64,000 bases of DNA, taken from positions 1 through 64,000 of the forward strand of contig CACCZQ010000002.1 in NCBI GenBank assembly GCA_902550485.1, in the 5' to 3' direction. Numbering within the stretch: position 1 is the first letter of the stretch; each line of letters starts with the position of its first letter. The DNA comes from an uncultured Prochlorococcus sp. (GTDB taxonomy: Bacteria; Cyanobacteriota; Cyanobacteriia; PCC-6307; Cyanobiaceae). Shown here in pieces: positions 16,063 to 24,135 of this stretch. Under the pieces are notes generated by a model. It did no database searches, was not told where the DNA came from, and saw nothing but the letters and a program-made list of their open reading frames with translations. The position numbers and the translations under genes are program-made.

Positions 16063-17247
16063 TTAATAAATAAATTCTAAAAGATTACTATCATTTATAA
16101 TATATTTAACTTTATATATTTTATTACTGTATATTTCTATTGATACAAAAAGAGTAATAAGTATTTCTAGTGAATAATCTGCAAAATAAACCAAAGCAAT
16201 ATTTTTTTTATGATTAATCCACTTAACGAATATAATTTTATAAAAAGCTTTTTTTTCATTTTTAAAAAATAATTTTAAATACTTAAATTTATCATTTTTA
16301 AAAATATTATTATTTTCTGATTGTCTATTTTTTGAATAATCAATAATCTTAGAAACTGAATCTTTACTAAGAACTTCGTAATTATTAATTTTGTTATAGA
16401 TTTGCCTTTGTATAATTAAATCAAGATATCTTCGTAGTGGTGATGTGCATTGTACATACATTTTAAGGCCTAATGATTCATGGATTCCTGGCTTAGTAGT
16501 TATGTAACTTCTTCCCATATATTGTTTTAATATTATATACTTAATATCACTATCATTATATCTATTGAGTATTTCAGATGGATTGCAGTTTATTTTTTGA
16601 ATCCTAAATGCAGCCGCTAAATTATATTTATCTATAAATAAACTTGCTACATAATTCATTAATATCATTGATTCTGCAATTATAATTTGTGATATTGTTT
16701 TCTCTAATTTAGTTAGTATAACCTTATCCTCATATAATTTAATTTTATTATTAGGACTTTCAAAAATAATTGCTCCTTGTTTCTTTCTAAATTTAATACT
16801 TTTTTCTAATAATTTTTTAATCTCAATTAATTCTATTTCTTCTTTGGGTTCTATTTCTAATATTTCATTTGCATCTTCATATGTTAATTGATATTTTGGT
16901 TTTATTATTGCTTCAGTTATTTCATATTTATTTATTGATCCATCGTCATTAAATTCTATTGCTGCACTAATAGTTTCTGAAACTTTATTTTGAGCTAGAT
17001 TTGCCTTTTCAATAATATCTTTAGGAAGCATTGGGACATATTGATCAATTAAATATAAACTGCTATTTCTCCTTCTTGCATTTAAATCAACATTAGAGTC
17101 ATGCAAAAAGAGTTTGCATGGATTACTAATATGTATCCATAAATTTTTTTTATTTCCTTCTTTTATTTCTAATGAAATAGCATCATCAACCTCATGTGGA
17201 TCATCAGAGTCAATAATATATGTTTTTAAATCAGTTAAATCTTTCAA
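16063..17247 (-). CDS. RNase II/R-family exoribonuclease, catalytic domain only
   Basis: 394 aa. It opens with KDLTDLKTYIIDSDDPHEVDDAISL: the active-site acids are Asp13, Glu19 (Asp in E. coli RNase II), Asp21 and Asp22. PMLPKDIIEKANLAQN and RRYLDLIIQRQI complete the RNB domain. The C-terminus is a weak S1-like fold. The winged-helix and cold-shock RNA-binding domains that normally precede RNB are absent: the TTG start is preceded by an in-frame stop 15 bp upstream. So it is a compact 3'-5' exoribonuclease. It follows rpsR by 45 bp. Compare the catalytically degenerate RNB gene at the window start. Confidence 0.88.
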   Translation of the reverse strand: MKDLTDLKTYIIDSDDPHEVDDAISLEIKEGNKKNLWIHISNPCKLFLHDSNVDLNARRRNSSLYLIDQYVPMLPKDIIEKANLAQNKVSETISAAIEFNDDGSINKYEITEAIIKPKYQLTYEDANEILEIEPKEEIELIEIKKLLEKSIKFRKKQGAIIFESPNNKIKLYEDKVILTKLEKTISQIIIAESMILMNYVASLFIDKYNLAAAFRIQKINCNPSEILNRYNDSDIKYIILKQYMGRSYITTKPGIHESLGLKMYVQCTSPLRRYLDLIIQRQIYNKINNYEVLSKDSVSKIIDYSKNRQSENNNIFKNDKFKYLKLFFKNEKKAFYKIIFVKWINHKKNIALVYFADYSLEILITLFVSIEIYSNKIYKVKYIINDSNLLEFIY

Positions 17248-17292
17248 ATATTTGAAATATTAATTATAGTGCCAACTATATTCAATATGAAA

Positions 17293-17514
17293 TTATCCTT
17301 CAGGATTTACAAAGGGTAAAAGAGCTACAATTCTGGCTCTCTTAACAGCTAATGTGAGATCTCTTTGTTGCTTAGAGGTTAAACCCGTCATTCTTCTTGG
17401 TAGGATTTTTCCCCTCTCAGTTATGAATTTTTTTAGTAGTTCTACATCCTTATAGTCAATAGGATCTCCTGGTTTGATAGGTGATAATTGCTTTTTGAAA
17501 ATTGAGTTAGGCAT
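17293..17514 (-). CDS. rpsR: 30S ribosomal protein S18
   Basis: 73 aa; the segment [20 protein letters not shown] followed by [31 protein letters not shown] is the S18 signature (binds S6 and 16S rRNA). In an operon with rpmG 17 bp upstream, an arrangement kept in cyanobacteria and plastids, and with the RNB ribonuclease downstream. Confidence 0.97.
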   Translation of the reverse strand: MPNSIFKKQLSPIKPGDPIDYKDVELLKKFITERGKILPRRMTGLTSKQQRDLTLAVKRARIVALLPFVNPEG

Positions 17515-17531
17515 GATTTAATTTGATTTGA

Positions 17532-17726
17532 TTACTTAATTTCTTTGTGAATTGTCATTCTGTTTAAATGGGGATTAAACTTTTTTAGTTCTAATCTTTC
17601 TGTTGTATTTCTACGATTCTTTTCGGTAGTATATCTTGAGACACCATTTGATCTCTTAGGATCTGTGCTTGTCCTAGCTTCAGTACATTCCAGGGTCACT
17701 ACAACTCTTGTCCCTTTTTTAGCCAT
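17532..17726 (-). CDS. rpmG: 50S ribosomal protein L33
   Basis: 64 aa from the ATG at 17726 ([20 protein letters not shown]), chosen because L33 proteins start here; an upstream in-frame ATG at 17774 would add 16 unusual residues. It has only one of the Cys residues used by zinc-binding L33 forms. Divergent from pheT (102 bp spacer), co-transcribed with rpsR. Confidence 0.96.
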   Translation of the reverse strand: MAKKGTRVVVTLECTEARTSTDPKRSNGVSRYTTEKNRRNTTERLELKKFNPHLNRMTIHKEIK

Positions 17727-17827
17727 TTTAATTAATACTTTATTGTATAATTTTCTATTGTACATCTTCAACAAACTATTTTGAAGATATACTTATTTCT
17801 TTTATCATCATTGATTAAAAAATATAT

Positions 17828-20272
17828 ATGAAAGTTTCTCAAAATTGGTTGAAAAATTTAGTAGAGATTACTTCTACTCCTGAAGATCTCTCTGAGAAAT
17901 TATCTATTGGTGGATTTGAGGTTGAATCATTAGAAGATTGTTCAAAAAATGTAAATGGTGTTGTTTTAGGAAAGGTATTATCTGTTTTAAAACACGAAGG
18001 ATCTGACAAACTTTCAATTTGCCAAGTCGATATTGGTAATTCAAAGAATTTACAAATTATCTGTGGTGCGCGCAATATTAAACCAAATATTTATGTTTAT
18101 GTTGCTACTGTCGGCGCGAAATTAAATGCAGTTGATTTAACTATTAAAAGAAGTGAAATTAGAGGTGTCATGAGTGAAGGAATGATATGTTCACTGCAGG
18201 AACTGGGTTTAGAGGATTCTAGCGAAGGGATAGAGATCATTGATGAAGATTTGGCCCTAAAACATGAATTGGGCACTCCAGGGTCTGACTTGCTTCAATT
18301 AAATGATTTTATATATGATTTAGCCATTACAGCTAATAGACCTGATGGAATGTCTGTTATGGGTATAGCCCGTGAAATTTCTGCCCTTTTAGAATCCACC
18401 TTAAATTTTCCAGAATTAAACCATAAATACAATATTCATTTACTTAAGGGAATTAAACATTGTCCAGAGGCTATAGAATCTAATTGCATTTATTCAATAA
18501 GTTGCATTGATGGAGTAAATGGAGAGAAATTATCACCAAATTGGCTTAAAGACCGTATAGAAAAATCAGGTATAAAATCTATTAATCTTCTAGTTGATTT
18601 GACAAATTATATTCTATTAGAACAAGGTCAACCTTTGCATGCGTTTGATAAAGATAAATTGTCAAACCTAATTGGTAAGGAAGTTTCTCCAGAAGATTTA
18701 TCTGTAAGAAAAGGCAAGGATAACGAAAGGCTTATTTGCTTAGATGGTAAAGAATATGACTTAAATGACAATATCACAGTAATTACTTGTTGTGATAAAC
18801 CTGTAGCTATTGCAGGTGTTATAGGCGGTTTAGAGACTTCTGTAAGTAATACTACCTCATCTATTTACCTTGAAGGCGCTGTTTTTAATCCAGTTACTAT
18901 AAGAAAATCTTCCAAGGCGGCTGGTATAAGAACAGAATCTAGTAGCAGGTATGAAAAAGGGATTTCTTCAAAAAATACAATAAGTGCAGTAACTAGAGCA
19001 ATTAATCTTTTAGAAGAATATTTTTCTATTAATTCACCAATCATCAATACTTCAAAATTAATAAGTAATGAGGATATATTTATTAAACTACGGAGAAATC
19101 GAATACATAAAATTCTGGGTCCATTAATTATTAACGATCAATTTGAAAAAAGAAATTTATCTGATAATGAAATAGTTGATAAATTAACACTCATAGGTTG
19201 TACTTTAAAGAATAAAGAATATGGCTGGGATGTAGCAGTAATTCCAAATAGATCTCATGATTTAACAAGAGAAATAGATTTAATTGAAGAAATAGCAAGA
19301 TTAATAGGTTATGACAGATTCGACTTAAAACTTCCTAATCCAATTAAGCCTGGAAAATTGTCATCAGAACAGTTGGCATTGAGAAAAGTAAAAAATGGTT
19401 TTATAGAAAATGGTTTTAACGAGGTACTAAGCTACTCTCTTGTTCCTGAAGATGATGAAAAACTTATAAAGATATCTAATCCTTTGTTATTAGAAACAAG
19501 CTGTCTTAGAGATAATATCTGGAAAGAACATTTGGAGATAGTGAACCGTAATATAAAAGCTGGACAAGCAAGTTGTTATATATTTGAAATTGGAAATGTT
19601 TTTCAAAAGAAAACTGAGTTCATTCAAGAAGAAGTTCTGAATGGTGCGATTTTTGGAAATAAAAAATTTGGAAAATGGATAAATTCAAGTAAAGATAACG
19701 ATCTTAATTATTTTCAGGCCAGAGGAAAGTTAAAGGAGGCTTTATCATCCTTGAACATAAAAATTGATGATAAACCTACTGATTCAATTGATTTTCTTCA
19801 TCCTGGAAGAACAGCAAAATTAGTTATTGAAGGGAAAGATGCAGGTTATTTTGGTGAAATACATCCCAAACTAATATTAGAAAAGAAGTCATTAAAAAAA
19901 GTTTATTTATTTCACATAAATGTTTCTAACCTCTTGGGAGCTAGTACAAGAAAAAATAAATGGATTCCAATATATAAGCAATACCCAATTGTACCGAAAA
20001 TGGAAAGGGATATAAATTTTGTTTTCAGTAAGAAATTTTTAATTAGCGAAATAACATCACAAATAAGAAAAACAGGAAAAAATCTCTTAGAGGATGTAAA
20101 TTTACTTGATGTTTTTGAAGATACTAAATTTGGAGATGATCATATAAGTTATACATTTAGATTATCTTATAGAGATAAAGATAAAACATTACTGGACTCT
20201 GACATTACATCAATACATTCAAATATCATTTCTAATGTTGAAAAATGTTTTAACACTAAATTGAGGAATTAA
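17828..20272 (+). CDS. pheT: phenylalanyl-tRNA synthetase beta subunit
   Basis: 814 aa, full length. Order of domains: N-terminal start MKVSQNWLKNLVEI, EMAP/tRNA-binding domain (GVVLGKVLSVLKHEGSDKLS, ~40-150), B3/B4 editing domain (~215-390), B5 (~415-490), catalytic-like core, and C-terminal ferredoxin-fold anticodon-binding domain (YPIVPKMERDINFVF, ~720-814). It pairs with PheS, not in this window. Editing residues cannot be judged by eye. Confidence 0.96.
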   Translation: MKVSQNWLKNLVEITSTPEDLSEKLSIGGFEVESLEDCSKNVNGVVLGKVLSVLKHEGSDKLSICQVDIGNSKNLQIICGARNIKPNIYVYVATVGAKLNAVDLTIKRSEIRGVMSEGMICSLQELGLEDSSEGIEIIDEDLALKHELGTPGSDLLQLNDFIYDLAITANRPDGMSVMGIAREISALLESTLNFPELNHKYNIHLLKGIKHCPEAIESNCIYSISCIDGVNGEKLSPNWLKDRIEKSGIKSINLLVDLTNYILLEQGQPLHAFDKDKLSNLIGKEVSPEDLSVRKGKDNERLICLDGKEYDLNDNITVITCCDKPVAIAGVIGGLETSVSNTTSSIYLEGAVFNPVTIRKSSKAAGIRTESSSRYEKGISSKNTISAVTRAINLLEEYFSINSPIINTSKLISNEDIFIKLRRNRIHKILGPLIINDQFEKRNLSDNEIVDKLTLIGCTLKNKEYGWDVAVIPNRSHDLTREIDLIEEIARLIGYDRFDLKLPNPIKPGKLSSEQLALRKVKNGFIENGFNEVLSYSLVPEDDEKLIKISNPLLLETSCLRDNIWKEHLEIVNRNIKAGQASCYIFEIGNVFQKKTEFIQEEVLNGAIFGNKKFGKWINSSKDNDLNYFQARGKLKEALSSLNIKIDDKPTDSIDFLHPGRTAKLVIEGKDAGYFGEIHPKLILEKKSLKKVYLFHINVSNLLGASTRKNKWIPIYKQYPIVPKMERDINFVFSKKFLISEITSQIRKTGKNLLEDVNLLDVFEDTKFGDDHISYTFRLSYRDKDKTLLDSDITSIHSNIISNVEKCFNTKLRN

Positions 20273-20293
20273 ATGTATCTCTAATCTCATATA

Positions 20294-20310
20294 AGACTAT
20301 TAATAAGTCT
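20294..20310. repeat. AGACT-N7-AGTCT dyad upstream of the small secreted gene
   Basis: 17-bp dyad, 68 bp before ATG 20379. The same arm sequences with the same 7-bp spacing occur three more times at 20835, 21002 and 21173, beyond the gene. Confidence 0.5.
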
Positions 20311-20378
20311 ATATATGATTCTTATATTAGATAAATAATAATCCTACAAAAGTAATTAATGTTGTATGATATTAATCT

Positions 20379-20627
20379 ATGATCAATCTACTATCTCTAC
20401 TTCTATCTTCAGTGCTTTGGGTTCAAGTCCCTCAGTGGTCAGATGATTGGTCAAAATGTGCTGTTGACATACCAGATGCATCATGTCACTGGTATATAAC
20501 TGCACCAGATAATACTTTTGGCGAAGGTTTTGATTGGGCTAGCGCACCATGGTTTGATGCTAACGGATTAAGTGATGTTCCTAGTATTGATAAACAAACT
20601 GCTATTGAAAAGCTTCAGTCTAAGTAG
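20379..20627 (+). CDS. small exported protein, 82 aa
   Basis: ATG 20379. A short hydrophobic leader (MINLLSLLLSSVLWVQVPQW) suggests export, and the rest is acidic and Trp-rich with two cysteines (WSKCAVDIPDASCHWYITAP) that could form a disulfide. No family recognised. Composition (many Trp, Asp, Pro) clearly supports coding. It is bracketed by the AGACT dyads; a 17-bp near-palindrome (ACTGTCTT-T-AAGGCAGT, 20629-20645) follows the stop. Confidence 0.7.
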   Translation: MINLLSLLLSSVLWVQVPQWSDDWSKCAVDIPDASCHWYITAPDNTFGEGFDWASAPWFDANGLSDVPSIDKQTAIEKLQSK

Positions 20628-20822
20628 TACTGTCTTTAAGGCAGTTCGGGACGACATAAAAGCACCTTATAGTAAGACTTTTTAGTCCTTATTAATTTCT
20701 TGGACATATAAAGGACGTAATTTATTGATTGATTATTAAAATATTAATTTCCCCATGTATTATTCAGCTTGGGAATGTTTCATTCAAATTGATAAATTAA
20801 ATTATCTTATTATTCTATTTTA

Positions 20823-21203
20823 AGACTAAATAAAAGACTTATAATAAGTCTTATATAAGAATTACTGTACAAAGAATTTTTAAAGTAAATTTGTTTTTAA
20901 TATTCATTTATACATAGTTGTTGTTCCAATTAATTTGAATAAAAAAAATTGAAAAATGGGAAATTTGGGCTTAACAGTTATCTTATATGAGACTATTTAC
21001 TAGACTTATAATTAGTCTTATTTAAGAATTACTTTACAAAGAAATTTTTGAAAAGTACATATTATTTTAATGTTCATTTATGTACAATTGTTGTTCTCAT
21101 TAATTTGAATAAAAAATTGATAAAAATAAGGAAATTTAGGCTTAACAGCTTTCTTATATGAGACTATTTACTAGACTTGTAATTAGTCTTATTTGAGAAT
21201 TAG
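20823..21203. repeat. imperfect ~170-bp tandem repeat with AGACT-N7-AGTCT dyads
   Basis: Three repeat starts at 20823, 20990 and 21161 (spacing 167 and 171 bp); the third copy is cut short by the end of the J-domain gene. Each begins AGACT-N7-AGACT-N7-AGTCT (direct copies 12 bp apart plus an inverted arm), continues with TTATxTAAGAATTACTxTAC, later TTGTTGTTC and ATTAATTTGAATAAAAAA, and ends GGCTTAACAG. The rest of the 580-bp intergenic region (20646-20822) holds nothing I can name. No ORF is carried by the repeat. Confidence 0.85.
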
Positions 21204-21207
21204 TATA

Positions 21208-22218
21208 CTAATTTCTATATAGATTTTTTAGCAATTGATATGCTTCATTTAATTTTCTCATTTGATCTGTTGATCCTCCAGCATCTGGATGCGTCTCAAG
21301 GGCTATTGATTTATAGGCCTCCCTTATTTTACGGAACGTATGAGCAGATCCTGCGGATGTTGATAAATTCAATAATTTAAGTGCTCCATGTACTGTCATT
21401 GTTGAGTCCAATGTTTCAAATGAATTTGATCTATTATTTCGCTTAAATCTACTTACAAACCTTCTCATAAGTGTTGGTATTCGATTTATCAGATCTGATG
21501 TAGCAAAAGGGTCTTCTAAAACACCAATCATTAATAAAACAATTTCAAGGGACGGATTTTTCTTGATCCAAAATGGGCATAATTCTGACATTAATTTATT
21601 GGCTGCAGTCCACGTAAAGGGTAGATTTTCAGTTCCATCAAGATTTGGCCATATATCCTTTTCAAACCAATCCATCGAGGCTTCTACTACATGATCATTA
21701 GGAACTGATCCATATAAGGTTTTCCAATGACTAATTAACTCAATTCGACATTTTATTAATTCAGTTTCTTTAATTGTATTAATTTGAATATCATTAATAT
21801 TCTCCTTTAATTTTTCACTATTAATACTTCTTCTTAGATTCTTTACTTTTTTTTCAACAAAATTGGGAAGGCTTATGTTTGAGTTGGCTTTTTCTTTATA
21901 TTGATTGTTATTTGTAAATCTTTTATTCAAAGATATCTCATTAACTTCTTTTTTTACGTCTGATTTAATTAATACCAATGCAGTATCTTCATCAATATTT
22001 GAATTTTCATTATTCTTCTTCTCGTTAAAGTCTATTTCTTGTTGTTGGTTCTTAGGTAGTAAATCATCTTCTTGAAGAAGTTCTTTTAGTATCTTTTCTA
22101 TTACGGGTCCTCTTGCTCTAAATCCCCACTCTTTCCGTAATTGATCAAACCTGGAAATTAGTTCCTCAGGTAAATCAATTGAAATTCTTTTTTTACTTGA
22201 ATTTTCAGGAATAATCAA
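21208..22218 (-). CDS. RHH-domain / J-domain fusion protein
   Basis: 336 aa. Residues ~10-50 (KKRISIDLPEELISRFDQLR, then GFRARGPVIEKILKELL) look like a ribbon-helix-helix DNA-binding domain. A long polar, Asn/Lys-rich linker (~52-150) follows, then a helical middle (SHWKTLYGSVPNDHVVEASMDWFEKDIWPN...). The C-terminal ~60 residues are a J-domain: FRKIREAYKSIALETHPDAGGSTDQMRKLNEAYQ with the HPD tripeptide that stimulates DnaK ATPase. DNA binding fused to Hsp70 recruitment is an unusual combination. The gene sits between inverted repeats at 22237-22283 and the tandem dyads at 20823-21203. Confidence 0.72.
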   Translation of the reverse strand: MIIPENSSKKRISIDLPEELISRFDQLRKEWGFRARGPVIEKILKELLQEDDLLPKNQQQEIDFNEKKNNENSNIDEDTALVLIKSDVKKEVNEISLNKRFTNNNQYKEKANSNISLPNFVEKKVKNLRRSINSEKLKENINDIQINTIKETELIKCRIELISHWKTLYGSVPNDHVVEASMDWFEKDIWPNLDGTENLPFTWTAANKLMSELCPFWIKKNPSLEIVLLMIGVLEDPFATSDLINRIPTLMRRFVSRFKRNNRSNSFETLDSTMTVHGALKLLNLSTSAGSAHTFRKIREAYKSIALETHPDAGGSTDQMRKLNEAYQLLKNLYRN

Positions 22219-22236
22219 TAAATTTTTTCTTGAATA

Positions 22237-22283
22237 GTATGGATTTTATTTAATTTTATTCAAAAAAAATTGAAAGTCCATAC
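22237..22283. promoter_or_regulatory. GTATGGA-N33-TCCATAC inverted repeat upstream of the RHH/J gene
   Basis: Perfect 7-bp arms at 22237-22243 and 22277-22283, 19 bp before the start codon of the RHH/J gene (ATG ending at 22218) and on the other side facing 22336. Possible operator of the RHH protein itself. Confidence 0.35.
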
Positions 22284-22335
22284 GGAATATTGTTTTTAAA
22301 TTAAAACCAATTTATTTTCATGTCACAAGTCAATT

Positions 22336-22542
22336 ATGAATCTTTTTATAATAAAAATAAAAATGTTCAACTGTTATTTCAAGTCATCTAAAGAAAAAAA
22401 AAGTTTTTATCAACATAAGAAATTAGAAATGCTCAATTATATTAAGGATTCACTTGAACGTAAAATCGCTTCCGTAACAGCATCTATAGAAGTTCTAGAA
22501 AGCCAAATAAGCAGGGATAAGGAAATTAAAGTAACTAACTAG
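22336..22542 (+). CDS. small conserved-looking helical protein
   Basis: 68 aa from ATG 22336; the better-supported part begins at ATG 22429 (MLNYIKDSLERKIASVTASI, then EVLESQISRDKE), an amphipathic helix resembling a small family seen in cyanobacteria. The first 31 residues (Lys/Phe-rich) may be non-coding, so the true start is uncertain. It ends 3 bp from the convergent Ap4A phosphorylase-like gene. Confidence 0.6.
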   Translation: MNLFIIKIKMFNCYFKSSKEKKSFYQHKKLEMLNYIKDSLERKIASVTASIEVLESQISRDKEIKVTN

Positions 22543-22545
22543 TAT

Positions 22546-23376
22546 TCAAACAAAACTTTCTAGAAGTTTTTCAGGTCCAAATTTCTTTAAATAATTGATA
22601 TTAGAATTTTCAGTTACTAATAGATATCCTGCAAATCCTAAACCGTTAATACTGAAACCATGAATATGATCACTTTTTCTTTTTATGATAGCGATCCATT
22701 TATTAGTTATCAAAATATTGTAAGGATATATCGGTTTCTTATCACTAATAGGGTCCCCCAGTCCTAATTTCTTGCATAATCCTAAGTAAAATTCCAAAAG
22801 ACATGATGGATTTTCTAAAAAATTAAATTTGGATACAATAATATTTTTTTTAAGTTTACTATCTATATCTTGATATGAGTTCATCTCTAAAAACCACTTT
22901 TCTCTAGGGCATGATATCTCACCTTTAGATCTACGAAGAAGTTGAAAATGCCTGTGAGGTTGACTTGCTCCTGCAATTGGAGAACTATTGAAAAACCATA
23001 ATCCACTAGTATCTTTATTAACTTGTTGGATCGCTCTCCAATCTTCTATATCTAACCATCCATTTTGAGGTTTCCATTCATTTGTAATAAGTAAAATATG
23101 ACCTTTTTGTACAGGGTACTTATTTAATATTAGTTGATGATTATCACCTATTTTATCAATTTCAAGTATTTTTTCCCAAGGACAAAATGGATTTTGCTTA
23201 GGACCATAAATTTTTTTTTTATTAAATTTTAAAGTATCGAGTTTCCTAATTATGAAGTCGTCTTTTTCATATAAATCTCTTGTAATAATATCAGTTTTGA
23301 GAGGATATAATGATTTATCATCAATTGATAATCGAGTTTGTTCTAGTGCTTTTTGCCAATATATTTCTAAACTCAT
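22546..23376 (-). CDS. ATP adenylyltransferase (Ap4A phosphorylase)-like
   Basis: 276 aa. The HIT-like core holds the motif ASQPHRHFQLLRR (His-x-His; catalytic His), preceded by NKYPVQKGHILLITNEWKPQ and GLWFFNSSPIAGA, as in Apa1/Apa2-type enzymes that split diadenosine tetraphosphate by phosphorolysis into ATP and ADP. The C-terminal part (PYNILITNKWIAIIKR, then HGFSINGLGFAGYLL) matches the family end. Function by homology. Leftward, upstream of nothing in the same unit except a 48-bp gap to the DUF2237 gene behind it. Confidence 0.85.
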   Translation of the reverse strand: MSLEIYWQKALEQTRLSIDDKSLYPLKTDIITRDLYEKDDFIIRKLDTLKFNKKKIYGPKQNPFCPWEKILEIDKIGDNHQLILNKYPVQKGHILLITNEWKPQNGWLDIEDWRAIQQVNKDTSGLWFFNSSPIAGASQPHRHFQLLRRSKGEISCPREKWFLEMNSYQDIDSKLKKNIIVSKFNFLENPSCLLEFYLGLCKKLGLGDPISDKKPIYPYNILITNKWIAIIKRKSDHIHGFSINGLGFAGYLLVTENSNINYLKKFGPEKLLESFV

Positions 23377-23424
23377 TAAAAAAAAATTATCATAATCATT
23401 TTAAAAAAAAAAATAAACTTGTAA

Positions 23425-23808
23425 TTACTTTTTATTAAATTGATATTCTTTCAATTTTTCCAGAGGTACAGATTCTAAGACTACAATATTCGTTGATTCT
23501 AATATGACTTTTGGTGCAAGACCGTCTAATAATGCTTGTTTCCACCTATCTAGACAAATACACCAATGATCACCATCCTTAAGTCCTGGGAAGGAATAAA
23601 TAGGCATGGGAGTTATTAAATCATTACCTTGTGATTTACTATATTTCAGGAAATTATCATCCATTACGCAACATATGGAATGATTACCTCCATCATTTTT
23701 GTCATAGTTGCAGAATCCATCTCTGAACCACCCCGTCATTGGTGCGCAACTACAAATCTCAATTTTTTCTCCTAGGACATTTAACTGATTTTGATTATTT
23801 ATGGTCAT
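23425..23808 (-). CDS. DUF2237-family protein
   Basis: 127 aa matching DUF2237: NVLGEKIEICSCAPMTGWFRDGFC near the start, then NHSICCVMDDNFLKYSKSQGNDL, FPGLKDGDHWCICLDRWKQAL and VVLESVPLEKLKEY. It has six or more conserved-looking cysteines, which suggests metal or redox chemistry, but no function is established for the family. Likely co-transcribed with the gene at 22546-23376 (48-bp gap). Confidence 0.85.
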   Translation of the reverse strand: MTINNQNQLNVLGEKIEICSCAPMTGWFRDGFCNYDKNDGGNHSICCVMDDNFLKYSKSQGNDLITPMPIYSFPGLKDGDHWCICLDRWKQALLDGLAPKVILESTNIVVLESVPLEKLKEYQFNKK

Positions 23809-23907
23809 AGATTTTTTTATTAATAATAAAACACCAACATTTCTTTAAAAAAGGTTGACGAGTATGGGGGGTAAGGAGGTAATAATTCTAATAAGGTTTT
23901 TTTCATT

Positions 23908-24126
23908 ATGGATTGGGACTTTACTGAAAACATAGCATTTAAAGCTCTTTATGAAGCTTTTAAAGATAGTGATGAAACTTCCGCATTAGAATTTTTATCT
24001 AGTGATGGTGCTTCATATTATCTTGAGTTAACACAGGATGCCGCAGGTGAGGGACTTGATCTGGGTGATAATGAAACGATGGAAGAACTACAGGAAGAAA
24101 TTATTGAATATTTAGAAAACAACTAA
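23908..24126 (+). CDS. small acidic hypothetical protein, 72 aa
   Basis: ATG 23908. Strongly acidic (MDWDFTENIAFKALYEAFKD, ending EEIIEYLENN), no membrane segment, no cysteine. Looks like a small conserved soluble protein of cyanobacteria; function unknown. Upstream 23852-23890 carries an unusual G6 run and an AAGGAGGT sequence 30 bp before the ATG, too far for a normal ribosome-binding site; TTGACG (about 23856) with TAATAA downstream may be the promoter. Convergent with metH, 9-bp gap. Confidence 0.7.
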   Translation: MDWDFTENIAFKALYEAFKDSDETSALEFLSSDGASYYLELTQDAAGEGLDLGDNETMEELQEEIIEYLENN

Positions 24127-24135
24127 AAATTTAGC

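Noticed and set aside
20294..21203. CRISPR array
   Set aside because: Repeats are ~170 bp apart and alike throughout; no short direct repeats with unique spacers and no cas genes in the window.
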